Assembly (NCBI GenBank): GCA_003148945.1 | Contig: QGGY01000004.1 | Span: forward strand, 248,001 to 312,000 | Direction: 5' to 3' | Length of the DNA stretch: 64,000 nt | From: Murimonas intestini | GTDB taxonomy: Bacteria > Bacillota > Clostridia > Lachnospirales > Lachnospiraceae | Part shown: positions 51,547 to 61,151 of the stretch, in pieces | How the letters are laid out: every line of letters starts with the position of its first letter | Numbering within the stretch: the stretch's first letter is position 1 | Program-made: the position numbers and the translations under genes | The notes under the pieces: model-generated | Told to the model about the DNA's origin: nothing | What the model saw: only the letters and a program-made list of their open reading frames with translations | Databases searched by the model: none

Positions 51547-53949
51547 ATGGATCAATGGATAGATCATGAACAGATTCTTAAAAATACAAAGGTGTATACC
51601 AACAGGCATACAGCTCTGCGCGGACTGCTGGGCGGCATAGGAACAGGAAATATCTCTTTGACTTCCAGCGGCGCATTCTGCGACTTCGAGATCTTCGGTC
51701 ACCCTGATAAAGGTCTGAAGCTGCCATACACCTTTTTTTCTATTTGGGCCAGGCCGGAAGGTAAAGAGGCATCTGCCAGGGTCCTGGAAGCTGTACCGGG
51801 AGATGCAGGACTTCGTCAGATGTATCATTCCGGTGAACTTATGGGATTGCCGAGATTTTCAAAAAGTACCTACACCTGCCATTACCCCTTTCACGAGTTA
51901 ACACTCTTCCACGAAAACACGCCTCTGCAGATTACTGCATCTGCATTTACTCCCTTTATACCCCTGGATGCCAAAAATTCAGGCATTCCCGGTTTCCAGC
52001 TGAAGTACACGGTAAAAAATCTATGTGATACTGATGTGGATGTATCTATTGCCGGAAGCCTGCTAAATGCGGCAGGATTTATAGATTACGACGGCTTTGA
52101 CCATCTCCGGCAGGAAGGTCATCATTATCAGAAAACCCTTTGCCGGGATGGTCTCACGGGAATTATATTTGGAGCGGACAGCCTGGCGGAAACGGCAGTG
52201 AATAATGGGAACCTGGCCCTTGGCGCTGCAGGAGAAGGAGTAACTGTAAAAGAGCACTGGCAGTATGGGGGCTGGTGGGACGGAGCTGAAGAATTCTGGC
52301 AGGATTTCAGCAGGGACGGAATACTTGAACCTGCTCCTGATGTTAAGGCTCCTGTAAGCTCTGAACGATATGTAGGATCTGTAGCGAAAAAGCAAAGAAT
52401 CCGCCCCGGGGAAGAAAAGGACTTTGTTTTCTATATTACCTGGTACTTCCCGTATAGATATGGATGGTGGCCGGATGGGCATCTGGGGCCGGACGAAATG
52501 CCGGATGCACGTAAATGGAAAAATTATTATGCCTCCCAGTGGGATGATTCCTGGGATGTTCTCTGCTATTTTGCTGACAGTACAAATTATCTTTGGGGCA
52601 GGAGCCGCGACTTCTCAGATGCACTGTACAGTTCTTCACTGGGTGCAGATGTCATAGAAGAGCTGGTGGCCTCTGTCAATGTTCTGCGCTCCTGTACCTG
52701 CTTCAGGCTGGAGGACGGCACCTTTTTCGGGTGGGAGGGCTGCTTTGAACATGCCGGAAGCTGTGCAGGCAATTGTACCCATGTATGGAACTACGCCCAG
52801 ACACTGGCCTTTCTTTTTCCTGAATTAGAGCGGGATATGAGGCGCACAGAATTTCTCACTGAAACAGACGAAAACGGCTCCATGGCTTTCCGTGCAAAGA
52901 GAAAATTGGAGGGGAAGAAGTGGGATATGTTCCCCGCCACTGACGGGCAGCTGGGATGTATACTCCGCCTATACCGTGACTGGCGTTACAGCGGAGACGA
53001 TGAGTATTTAAAAGAATTATGGCCTTCTGCAGTGAGGAGCATGGACTTTGCAGTGCACAGCTGGGATGAAGATATGGATGGGGTTCTGGATTCCCGTCAA
53101 CACAACACATACGACATTGAATTCTATGGAATCACTTCCATGACAAATTCTATATTCTATGCTGCTCTTCGGGCTGCCGCACAGATGGCTCTGTATCTGG
53201 GTGATAAAAAACTGGCATACGGATGGCTGGATATAGCTGAAAAGGGAAGCAGGAAGATGGATGAGCTGCTGTTTAACGGCAGCTTCTATGAGCAGAATAT
53301 CAGCCCGGAACTGCTGCAGGCCCATAACTATCAGTACGGAACAGGCTGTCTCTCGGACCAGCTCTTTGGTCAGGAACTTGCCCACCTGTATGGGCTGGGA
53401 TATCTTTTCCCCGAAGATCATGTGAAGAAAGCCATACATTCTGTATACAAATATAATTTTAAAGAAAAACTGGACGGACACAGCAGTGTTCAGCGGTGCT
53501 ATGCTATCCCTGATGAGCCAGGACTCCTGCTGTGTACCTGGCCTGAAGGCGGACGTCCTGACCAGCCTTTCGTATACTCAGATGAGGTCTGGACCGGCAT
53601 TGAGCTTCAGGCAGCCGTTCATTTGATCTATGAAGGTATGACAGATGAAGCCATGTCAATAGTCAGCGGTATCAGAAAGCGGTATGACGGCATACGGAGG
53701 AATCCGTATGATGAAATAGAATGCGGCCATCACTATGTCCGCTCCATGGCAGCCTGGGGCCTGCTTGTGGCGCTGTCGGGATATGAGTTTAATTTGCCGG
53801 AAAATAAAATATCCTTCCGCCCAAGGATAAACACAAACAGATTCACCTGCTTTTATTCCACGGGAAAGTCCTGGGGCATTTACAAAGAAATAGCAGACGA
53901 GAGCGGAAAACGCAGCAGAGAGGTCATTAAACTTTACGAACCTCACTGA
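51547..53949 (+). CDS. GH116-type beta-glycosidase
   Basis: An 800-residue enzyme related to bacterial and archaeal GH116 beta-glucosidases/beta-xylosidases and to GBA2. The N-terminal beta domain begins with GGIGTGNISL. The (alpha/alpha)6 barrel contains NCTHVWNYAQTLAFLFP and DSRQHNTYDIEFYG, the latter holding the likely acid/base aspartate. The end contains FRPRINTNRFTCFYS. AAAGGAGGCGATATC precedes the ATG. No signal peptide is seen. It is converging with the GH78 gene at 54003, and the two may serve one plant glycoside. Confidence 0.88.
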   Translation: MDQWIDHEQILKNTKVYTNRHTALRGLLGGIGTGNISLTSSGAFCDFEIFGHPDKGLKLPYTFFSIWARPEGKEASARVLEAVPGDAGLRQMYHSGELMGLPRFSKSTYTCHYPFHELTLFHENTPLQITASAFTPFIPLDAKNSGIPGFQLKYTVKNLCDTDVDVSIAGSLLNAAGFIDYDGFDHLRQEGHHYQKTLCRDGLTGIIFGADSLAETAVNNGNLALGAAGEGVTVKEHWQYGGWWDGAEEFWQDFSRDGILEPAPDVKAPVSSERYVGSVAKKQRIRPGEEKDFVFYITWYFPYRYGWWPDGHLGPDEMPDARKWKNYYASQWDDSWDVLCYFADSTNYLWGRSRDFSDALYSSSLGADVIEELVASVNVLRSCTCFRLEDGTFFGWEGCFEHAGSCAGNCTHVWNYAQTLAFLFPELERDMRRTEFLTETDENGSMAFRAKRKLEGKKWDMFPATDGQLGCILRLYRDWRYSGDDEYLKELWPSAVRSMDFAVHSWDEDMDGVLDSRQHNTYDIEFYGITSMTNSIFYAALRAAAQMALYLGDKKLAYGWLDIAEKGSRKMDELLFNGSFYEQNISPELLQAHNYQYGTGCLSDQLFGQELAHLYGLGYLFPEDHVKKAIHSVYKYNFKEKLDGHSSVQRCYAIPDEPGLLLCTWPEGGRPDQPFVYSDEVWTGIELQAAVHLIYEGMTDEAMSIVSGIRKRYDGIRRNPYDEIECGHHYVRSMAAWGLLVALSGYEFNLPENKISFRPRINTNRFTCFYSTGKSWGIYKEIADESGKRSREVIKLYEPH

Positions 53950-53987
53950 CAATTTCATTTCCGCTCACGCAGAAGGAGCTGACCAGC

Positions 53988-54020
53988 CATGCATGACTGG
54001 TATTATCGCTGGTCTGATCC
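53988..54020. terminator. Possible terminator between converging GH116 and GH78 genes
   Basis: GACCAGC and GCTGGTC pair exactly around a 20-base segment that can itself fold (CCAGCCATGCATGACTGG, one mismatch). There is no clear U tract, and part of it lies in the end of the GH78 gene. Confidence 0.35.
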
Positions 54021-56093
54021 CCGCTCCTCCACGATCACAAGTTCCTTATCTGCCTCCAGCTCATAAGAATCTTGTCCTGCTTTTAGCACCCCTCCGGGCC
54101 TGTCAGCCTTAACTTTTAATATTCCGTTTTCATAGCGCATCCATACAGACCCCTCTCCAACCGGAAATGTACACTCAAACCTTTCAAACTGCCCCAGCTG
54201 CGGCTTCACCTCAAAGGACGCATATGCAGGGGTAACAGGCCTGACACCCATAAAATACCTGCCTATCAAATAAATAGGGCTGGCTCCCCACGCATGGCAG
54301 AGGCTTTTTCCGTATTTATCGCCGTACATGCTGTACTGTTCCTCCTCAGGCTGGTCCGGCTTGAATTCCTCCCAGAAAGTGTCCGCTCCCCGGTCCAGCA
54401 TGCCGCCCCAATAATCCTTCATGGTCTCCATGACTCTGTCAAAGTACCCAAGAGATGCCAGCACTTCCAACTCATAAAATTTAAAATACGGCGTTGTAAT
54501 TGCGTCCACTTCATCATTCAACAGTACATTCTTCACAATACTCTCTGTCTCATCATCGTCCGTATACCCGAATAAAACAGCAAAAATATTGGCATGGCGT
54601 GTCACGTGACGTCTTCCGGAGACATAACTGTCAATGTACGCGCCTTTTTCCTCATCCCAGAAATACGTGCAGATATTTTTCTTCAGCTTCTGAAACCGCT
54701 CCAGATATTCCTGGCCGTCTATCCCCAATATTTCTCTGACTCTGGCTGCCGCCTGATAACTTCTGGCCAGCAGCATCTGCTCCGCGCAGAGAGTACCTTC
54801 TTTATCAAGGTCCGCCCAGTCGATGTAGACCCAGTCTCCGGGCCTTCCATAGATAAATCCGTTCTCATCCAGCTGCTCCATCAAATAATTCATCATGGAT
54901 TCCATCTTAGGATATATCATCTTCAGGAAAGCGTCATCTCCTGTCATCTCAAAATAATCTTCCAGGCTGATGACCCAGTACATAGAGTAATCCAAAATGG
55001 TGTTGATGTGCTGGACCACAGGATCATTTCCCTTCAGCGCCAGTATGGTCCTTTTGCAGATCTCTTTGTCAAAGGAAACATACCTGTTGATGAAGTAGCT
55101 CTGGTATGCATCTCCTGACCAGATCCACCTGTCTCTTTTAATGCCGTCCAGGAAAAATATACCGCTGGCAAGCCTGAAGGTCTCTTCCGATACCTCCCAT
55201 ATCTTGTTGATCCGCTCATCCCCGCATGTGAAACTGCTTCTTCTGGGAAAGTCCACAAATTTATGATCAGCCCTTATCTGTAATCCGCTTGCTGCCTCCG
55301 TCCCGGGGACAAAGATATAGCGGAATGCGCGCAGTCTCGTGTGGTAGGTACCCTCCGTCTCAAACCTGCCAAACAGTTCTTCCATTTCCCCTCCATCGGG
55401 CCCAGGCTGCCCAGCTTTAAGCTCCTGTTTCAGATAGCAGAACTCTGTATCCAGCGCCTCCTGCCTGGATTCCCCATAGCACAGAGTCACATCTCTCACA
55501 TCCTCCGGAAAAGTGATGACAGTCTCCGCAGTCACCTCTCTGCCAAAATCAAAGAGCAAACCACCGTTTACCTCCCCGACCTCTTTGGGCTGTAAAACCT
55601 GCGATGTATACTCAAACTCCATGGGATTCTGCTCCGGTCTCACGTACATCCCGTTCCAGCCGGCACTGACTTCTTCAGACGCAAAATCCCATACCAGCCA
55701 GGTGCCGTCAGAGACTATTGTATCTCCTGTCACACAGATACAGGGAAGTCCCTCCATATTCCCCACCACGGCTTCCACCATCATATCTCCCGGTTGACAG
55801 ACAATATCTTTTCCTATAGGATATTTTGTCTCCGACCAGTACTCCTCATCCTGCTTCATCCATGGCGGAGGCGTCTGCCTGTATTTGACATTCACATATC
55901 CTCTTCCCTTTGCAGCCACCCGGATGACCTCCTGCCTCTCCAGGCAGAATACCGCCCGAAACCTCAGGTGATGCCTCCAGTCTGACATATGCCAGTACGC
56001 CGGCCAGAAAAACCCTCTCTCTTCCCTGTCATAATTCTGTTTCATTCCGTGATAGATCTCAAAATCTCCCGGATACCATATCCAATTAGCCAT
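54003..56093 (-). CDS. GH78 alpha-L-rhamnosidase-like enzyme
   Basis: A 696-residue protein with GH78 architecture: an N-terminal beta domain (MANWIWYPGDFE), a sandwich domain, and an (alpha/alpha)6 barrel with GIKRDRWIWSGDAYQS in the place of the DxPxR-E motif and GDWVYIDWADLDKEG further on. A terminal beta domain (TPAYASFEVKPQLG) follows. It is shorter than the other GH78 in the window (849 residues). The start follows AAGGAGGAATT. It is divergent from an AraC regulator gene and carries no signal peptide. Confidence 0.88.
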   Translation of the reverse strand: MANWIWYPGDFEIYHGMKQNYDREERGFFWPAYWHMSDWRHHLRFRAVFCLERQEVIRVAAKGRGYVNVKYRQTPPPWMKQDEEYWSETKYPIGKDIVCQPGDMMVEAVVGNMEGLPCICVTGDTIVSDGTWLVWDFASEEVSAGWNGMYVRPEQNPMEFEYTSQVLQPKEVGEVNGGLLFDFGREVTAETVITFPEDVRDVTLCYGESRQEALDTEFCYLKQELKAGQPGPDGGEMEELFGRFETEGTYHTRLRAFRYIFVPGTEAASGLQIRADHKFVDFPRRSSFTCGDERINKIWEVSEETFRLASGIFFLDGIKRDRWIWSGDAYQSYFINRYVSFDKEICKRTILALKGNDPVVQHINTILDYSMYWVISLEDYFEMTGDDAFLKMIYPKMESMMNYLMEQLDENGFIYGRPGDWVYIDWADLDKEGTLCAEQMLLARSYQAAARVREILGIDGQEYLERFQKLKKNICTYFWDEEKGAYIDSYVSGRRHVTRHANIFAVLFGYTDDDETESIVKNVLLNDEVDAITTPYFKFYELEVLASLGYFDRVMETMKDYWGGMLDRGADTFWEEFKPDQPEEEQYSMYGDKYGKSLCHAWGASPIYLIGRYFMGVRPVTPAYASFEVKPQLGQFERFECTFPVGEGSVWMRYENGILKVKADRPGGVLKAGQDSYELEADKELVIVEERGSDQR

Positions 56094-56162
56094 AATTCCT
56101 CCTTGTCTGCGCATTTTGTGCGTTCTTCCCCATTTTTATTCTATTCCCATCAATTGATTTGC

Positions 56163-56191
56163 TTGCACTTGTCATGTCCCTATTATATAAT
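56163..56191 (+). promoter_or_regulatory. Promoter of the AraC regulator gene
   Basis: TTGCAC, a 17-base spacer and TATAAT (56186-56191), 83 bases before the start codon. The -35 box is weak. Confidence 0.45.
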
Positions 56192-56273
56192 ACAGGCAGA
56201 AAGTTACGATAGACTTGAAATCCCGCATCCTGACAGAATCCCAGGCCCAAAACCCAGTTAATGAGGTAACTAT

Positions 56274-57299
56274 ATGCCACAGAAAACTTATCCTGATACT
56301 GCAGCTGACAATGTGACTGCACACGTTTCCAAAACTATTTCGGGCAGAATGAAGATCGGCCGCCCTTTCACCATGTTTTACAAAATAAAATATGGCAGCC
56401 AGCTCCTCCACTATGCTGTATCTCCCGGCTCCGTGAGCAGTATGATACGGCCAAATGATGATGACCTGCATCAGCATGAACATTTTGAACTGCTCTATGT
56501 TCTGGAGGGAGAACTCATCAACAGGATTGAACAGATCAATTTTCACTATAAGAAAGGAGATGCCTGCCTGCTCAACAGAAACACCCGCCATGCAGATATT
56601 CCTGGTGATAACTGCGCTGTTGTCTTCCTGAATCTGTCAACTGAGTATATAAGCAGCCTGCTTAAAGATGATGTAGTTTTCCGGGATGGGACAGACCTGC
56701 GCCCAGACGGAAAGATCCATCAGTTTCTCTCTTCTAACCTAAAGGGTGAGGAGGGCTTTGCACGGAACTATCTGGAGTTCTCCCCCACTGCCGCAGCTTC
56801 TAAAAACGGCTGGGAAAATAACACCCAGATTTCCATAGATGCCATCCAGCAGGAATTGCTGGGTCAGAAGCCCGGCTGCTCTTATCTTATTAAGGGCCTT
56901 CTGCTGCGGCTGATACATGTTCTGGAAAACGAAAATATCTATCATTCGAATTTTATTCATCTGGACACCGGACGGCAGGATTTCCTGTTTGCCCGGATAA
57001 CGAATTGCCTGAAAGAAAGCGCCGGAAATACATCCCGGGAAGAATTGTCAGATGCATTGAATTATAATGCAGAATATATGAATCAGATAGTAAAAAAACG
57101 CACTGGCTTAAGTCTTATGCAGCTGGGGAGGGCCTACCGCCTGGAGCGCGCCAGACAGCTGCTGGCGGACACAGACGAGAGCATCTCAGAGATCATAAGA
57201 GAACTGGGGTTTGTGAGTAGTTCACATTTTTATTCCTTTTTCCGCAAAGAGACGGGGATGTCCCCTCTGGAATACAGGCGACAGGAAAAAGGGCTGTGA
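56274..57299 (+). CDS. AraC family regulator with cupin sensor domain
   Basis: A 341-residue regulator. Residues about 65-130 form a cupin-like effector domain (DDLHQHEHFELLYVLEGELINR; HYKKGDACLLNRNTRH). The last 100 residues are an AraC double helix-turn-helix (SREELSDALNYNAEYMN, then IIRELGFVSSSHFYSFFRK). GAGGTAACTAT lies before the ATG. It is divergent from the GH78 gene and faces the end of the GH32-like operon, so it probably controls one or both. Confidence 0.92.
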   Translation: MPQKTYPDTAADNVTAHVSKTISGRMKIGRPFTMFYKIKYGSQLLHYAVSPGSVSSMIRPNDDDLHQHEHFELLYVLEGELINRIEQINFHYKKGDACLLNRNTRHADIPGDNCAVVFLNLSTEYISSLLKDDVVFRDGTDLRPDGKIHQFLSSNLKGEEGFARNYLEFSPTAAASKNGWENNTQISIDAIQQELLGQKPGCSYLIKGLLLRLIHVLENENIYHSNFIHLDTGRQDFLFARITNCLKESAGNTSREELSDALNYNAEYMNQIVKKRTGLSLMQLGRAYRLERARQLLADTDESISEIIRELGFVSSSHFYSFFRKETGMSPLEYRRQEKGL

Positions 57300-57413
57300 A
57301 AAGCTGATGCTAACCTCTTCACAGACATAGACTTCTTCCTGGCTTCCGTATTCGCTTTTATATGTATTTTGGGCGGTATAAAAACAAAAGTCCCAAGATG
57401 GCTTTATCGGTAA

Positions 57414-58925
57414 TTAATACGGCATCGTAGGCATCATCCGAAAGCTTTTTAATTCTGTAATCACACCATCTCCAAAAACCCCAAATTCCGGCAGCACTTC
57501 TTTGGGATTATAAATTCGTCTCGTTATTGCCTGCCGGTCATTGGCAAACACCTCCAGCACTGATTTATCAATATAGAGGATGAGTTCCAATTGCTCATTT
57601 TCCGCAAGTACAAGCGGAGCTTCTTCCAGAACCGGCCTGTTTAAAGACCCGCTTTGCCTTGTATCCACACGAAGCATGCCCTCTGCTCTGTTATAAATAA
57701 CAAGGACCCTCTCATTATTCTCCCGATGCATGATGGAAATTCCAAACTCTTTACCCAGCTCTTTTACTGTCAGATTAATCTCACAGCCATCCGGGTTTGT
57801 CAATTCGAACATCCCTCCTGAATTTTTCTGCGGAGAAATAATATATTTCTGCTCTTCTTCACGCAGCCTCTTAAGCTCACTGGCAGGCGCTATTCCCAAG
57901 TCCCCCTCTTCCCTTAACCACAGGGTGCGCGGCAGTCCAAAAACTCCGCTCCATCCGAACTTCTGAAACTGTTCTGGCAGATCATCTCTGAGCCAGGCAA
58001 ACATGATCTGACGGTTTTTATCATCAAGCGCTGCCTCAGGTGCAAAAAATGTATCATCACACCAGCTCATCCGTCCATGGATTTGCGGCCTGAATTTTTC
58101 ATTTTCCAAGGAACCTATATAATACTGGCATCCTTTGTTATGAGAAATAAAAAGCTGCAGATACTTGCCGCTCAATGCTCCTCCCCCGGCGCTCTGCGGC
58201 AGGGGCAGGAAATTCGGACACATATCATCTTCTGAATCCTCCGGCCCGTCCCCCTCATACCTGTCATAAAATCTGCCCCTGTATTCCCAGTCAGTTAAAT
58301 TGCTGGAGGAAAACAGTTCAGTCCAGTCGCCTTTATATATTTCCTGAGAATCTGCCTCCCTTCCGTATGCATCGAGCACTGCCTTATTTCCAGTCTGCAT
58401 ATAATACATTCCATCTTTTTTCCATATATTGCTGGGATCGGCACACCCTATATACTTTCCATCAGCCGTCTCTATAATTCCCCATTTGTCTGAACGAATA
58501 ATGGGATATTCCATCTGTTTCCAGTTTTCATAGGGAAATACAGCTTTTGCAATCCCAATCCCCTGATGAGCATCTTCCGCTGCGGGGTTAAATATCCAGT
58601 AGGACAAATATGCTGTTCCATCATCGTCAACAAACGCTCCGCCGCTAAAGCAGCCTTCATCTTTGCTTCCTTCCACAAGTGCATCCTGATGATGCCGCCA
58701 AAAAAGCAGATCAGCACTTGAGGCATGTCCCCAGTGAAATGTTCCATTGCTCCTCCGGTAGAGATACATGAGATGATGTCTGCCGTCTGCATAAAAATAT
58801 CCATTTGGATCTCCGGGTACGCCTTCACCATCCAGAACACAAAAGTGGAATCTCGGCCTGTATGGATCATTTAAAAGCTTTTCTCTGTATAATCTTGTAA
58901 CCTCTGCCATTTTTTCCAGATTCAT
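57414..58925 (-). CDS. GH32-like fructosidase family protein with altered acid/base motif
   Basis: A 503-residue clan J protein. The propeller start has GVPGDPNGYF with nucleophile-type D39, the FHWGHASSADLLFWRHH strand and an RDP-type motif CADPSN with D163. The EC motif that carries the acid/base Glu reads E232-D-D-M-C236-P, so Glu is not next to Cys. The C-terminal beta-sandwich ends LEVFANDRQAITRRIYNP as in GH32 enzymes. A purine-rich AAAGGGG precedes the ATG. It is the last gene of operon E; fructan or sucrose-type glycoside cleavage is plausible but unproven. Confidence 0.82.
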   Translation of the reverse strand: MNLEKMAEVTRLYREKLLNDPYRPRFHFCVLDGEGVPGDPNGYFYADGRHHLMYLYRRSNGTFHWGHASSADLLFWRHHQDALVEGSKDEGCFSGGAFVDDDGTAYLSYWIFNPAAEDAHQGIGIAKAVFPYENWKQMEYPIIRSDKWGIIETADGKYIGCADPSNIWKKDGMYYMQTGNKAVLDAYGREADSQEIYKGDWTELFSSSNLTDWEYRGRFYDRYEGDGPEDSEDDMCPNFLPLPQSAGGGALSGKYLQLFISHNKGCQYYIGSLENEKFRPQIHGRMSWCDDTFFAPEAALDDKNRQIMFAWLRDDLPEQFQKFGWSGVFGLPRTLWLREEGDLGIAPASELKRLREEEQKYIISPQKNSGGMFELTNPDGCEINLTVKELGKEFGISIMHRENNERVLVIYNRAEGMLRVDTRQSGSLNRPVLEEAPLVLAENEQLELILYIDKSVLEVFANDRQAITRRIYNPKEVLPEFGVFGDGVITELKSFRMMPTMPY

Positions 58926-58951
58926 TATAGAAATCCCCTTTATTTTTCCTG

Positions 58952-61126
58952 TTATACAATAATTTTATATGAGCTTAATAATTCACTGTTTTCTATCATG
59001 TGCCCGATTTCTCCATTTTCTATATAAAAATGAATAACCGGCACTTTGTTATGAAGCCAATCTGCAAAATGGAACAGTGGTATACTGATCGGCGCTTTAC
59101 ACGGTTTTAACCAGATCGTTTTATTTATTTCATCAATACACAGCCCAGCCATAGAATAGAGGTATCCGATAGAGGCCAGTCCCCTGGGATAATAATTCAG
59201 CTTATTCCATCCATATGTATCAATAAAGCAGCCGCCCCTTCCCCCCTGGTTCTCATATTTCTCAAAGGCCCAGTATTTCTGGATATTGTCCGACATATCG
59301 ACGCCAAGATACCCTGCACATAGATCCCTAAAAATATTTTGTGAAATCCAGATATGACTTTTGTCAACACTGCTGTGAGTACTCCCAAAAGATGTATCAC
59401 AGGCTTTTTCAGCATTTACAATATCCTTTTTAAGCCGTTTTAGATTCCAGTCAACGTCCTCCCCGCCTAAAAAAAGATATAAAAATCCATTGGCTGTGTA
59501 AGTAGAATAGGCACTGCTTCCATGCTCTGTTGAGATACTCCCCATACTTTTGTATATGGAAGCCGGATTGATTTTCCCATTGCTGGAGATCAGGTTTACT
59601 CTGTAATGGTCATCCAGCCATCCGTTTTTTTCTATGGTGTTTTTTATTTTGCTGCATTCCTCTTCGCAAAGGATCTCTGTCTCAAGATCCGCCGCATCCC
59701 GCGACATTTGTCTCATCGCATAATAAGCTGCATACTCCTTGATTCCAAGATAAATCTGTTCTTCCGCAAATTGTACATCATCAGATGAATCATCAATAGT
59801 ATTTGCCACTCCTGTATTTGCCAGCCCATTTCCAGTTAAATCACATGATTTATTAAACTCTGTGAGCTCTTTTGCGGTTTTGTAATATTTTGCTGCGATA
59901 TCCTTTCTCCCTCGTGTTTTACAGAGTGCATAAAGCAACAAGATAAAATTACAGTTTTCTTCTATTTCCATATCGTGGGGATATGCTGACTCTTCAGCAT
60001 TAAGGACAGCTCCAATATCATGAGAAATATATCCCTTTTTCTTGTATGCATTCCAGTTCTCAAGCTGCATCTCAAGAAGCTGGGGCCAGAGCATCAGATA
60101 AAATACACCCAGATTGTATTCCACATCAACTGTTGAATGGAACAGACAGTTTCCTTCCCATACAGAAAACCATTCCTTCTTCTGTCCCTCATCAATAGCC
60201 CACCAGGTATTGCCCGCATAGCTCCTGAAGGAGAATCCCAAAAAACTCAGGTAATCATCCGACAGGGAGGATTGTTCAAGATGGATATTGAAACTCTTTG
60301 ACTTCTCAATAATCTGCCTGTAGTTTTCCTTTGCATAATCGGCGACCTCAAAAATATTTTTAAATTTCTCCGTGTAATAAAATTGATATGCTCTTCCGCC
60401 AGCCTGAAGGATATCTCCCCCTACATAGCCTGAAACAGCAAAGCAGGTTTCCAATTCCAGTGTCTGGGAGATCATTCCCTCTGACAAAATAGTTTTCCCG
60501 TTTACTGTACTGCTGTTCAGGCAGGATATGTATAGTTCTCCGCAAATACCTTTCTTTACAAACGAATTTTTATCAAGAAAAACTCTGAGTCCTTCCGTAT
60601 CCTGGTAATGAATATAATCATCGTACAGATAATATCTGTCACTCTGATACAAGCCCCCGTCCACCTCATAAAAATCACTTCCCATCAGGTCGCAGTACAC
60701 CGATATCTGTTTTTTATCGTCAGCGCGCACAGCTCTGTCTATGAGCCTGTTTACAGTGGCCTTTACAAATAATACCGGCAGTGTACAGAGTAATTTATCC
60801 TGGGGATAAAACGGGGCAATAAATTCAAATATACAGTCAACGCCGATCCTGAAATCCCTGCAGCGGAATTTAACCCTGTCAAACTCCTCATGCTGTTCTA
60901 TAAACTGAAATTCTGTCTGGTCATTTCCAAACGTCCATACCCTGTTGTTATCAAAAAATCCAAGCCCGTATTTTACACCGTTATACAGAACTCCAAAATT
61001 AACAGGCGCCGGCTTATCCAGAAATCTGCCGGCTGGCGATAAAAATATTTCTCTCGTCCCCGGACGAAAATTCATTGATAGCCTTGATCCAAACTTCGCA
61101 ATTATACTTTCATGTGCAGCATTCAT
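58952..61126 (-). CDS. 724-residue six-hairpin glycosidase-like protein, family unassigned
   Basis: A cytoplasmic protein without signal peptide. The first 290 residues look beta-rich. The second part is helical with HSTVDVEYNLGVFYLMLWP, KGYISHDIGAVL and EIEENCNFILLLYAL. This order resembles the (alpha/alpha)6 barrel of DUF4965 or glutaminase-A-like and related glycosidases. Further acidic and aromatic clusters follow (DTYGWNKLNYYPRG). I cannot place it in a CAZy family or name catalytic residues with certainty. It lies between permease and GH32-like genes of operon E and probably processes the same imported substrate. Confidence 0.65.
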   Translation of the reverse strand: MNAAHESIIAKFGSRLSMNFRPGTREIFLSPAGRFLDKPAPVNFGVLYNGVKYGLGFFDNNRVWTFGNDQTEFQFIEQHEEFDRVKFRCRDFRIGVDCIFEFIAPFYPQDKLLCTLPVLFVKATVNRLIDRAVRADDKKQISVYCDLMGSDFYEVDGGLYQSDRYYLYDDYIHYQDTEGLRVFLDKNSFVKKGICGELYISCLNSSTVNGKTILSEGMISQTLELETCFAVSGYVGGDILQAGGRAYQFYYTEKFKNIFEVADYAKENYRQIIEKSKSFNIHLEQSSLSDDYLSFLGFSFRSYAGNTWWAIDEGQKKEWFSVWEGNCLFHSTVDVEYNLGVFYLMLWPQLLEMQLENWNAYKKKGYISHDIGAVLNAEESAYPHDMEIEENCNFILLLYALCKTRGRKDIAAKYYKTAKELTEFNKSCDLTGNGLANTGVANTIDDSSDDVQFAEEQIYLGIKEYAAYYAMRQMSRDAADLETEILCEEECSKIKNTIEKNGWLDDHYRVNLISSNGKINPASIYKSMGSISTEHGSSAYSTYTANGFLYLFLGGEDVDWNLKRLKKDIVNAEKACDTSFGSTHSSVDKSHIWISQNIFRDLCAGYLGVDMSDNIQKYWAFEKYENQGGRGGCFIDTYGWNKLNYYPRGLASIGYLYSMAGLCIDEINKTIWLKPCKAPISIPLFHFADWLHNKVPVIHFYIENGEIGHMIENSELLSSYKIIV

Positions 61127-61151
61127 TTTTCTCCTCCCGTTTTCACTTTAC

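Noticed and set aside
57300-57413. Inverted repeat CTGTGAA/TTCACAG after the AraC gene as a firm terminator
   Set aside because: The stem is only seven base pairs with a long loop and no U tract; left uncalled.
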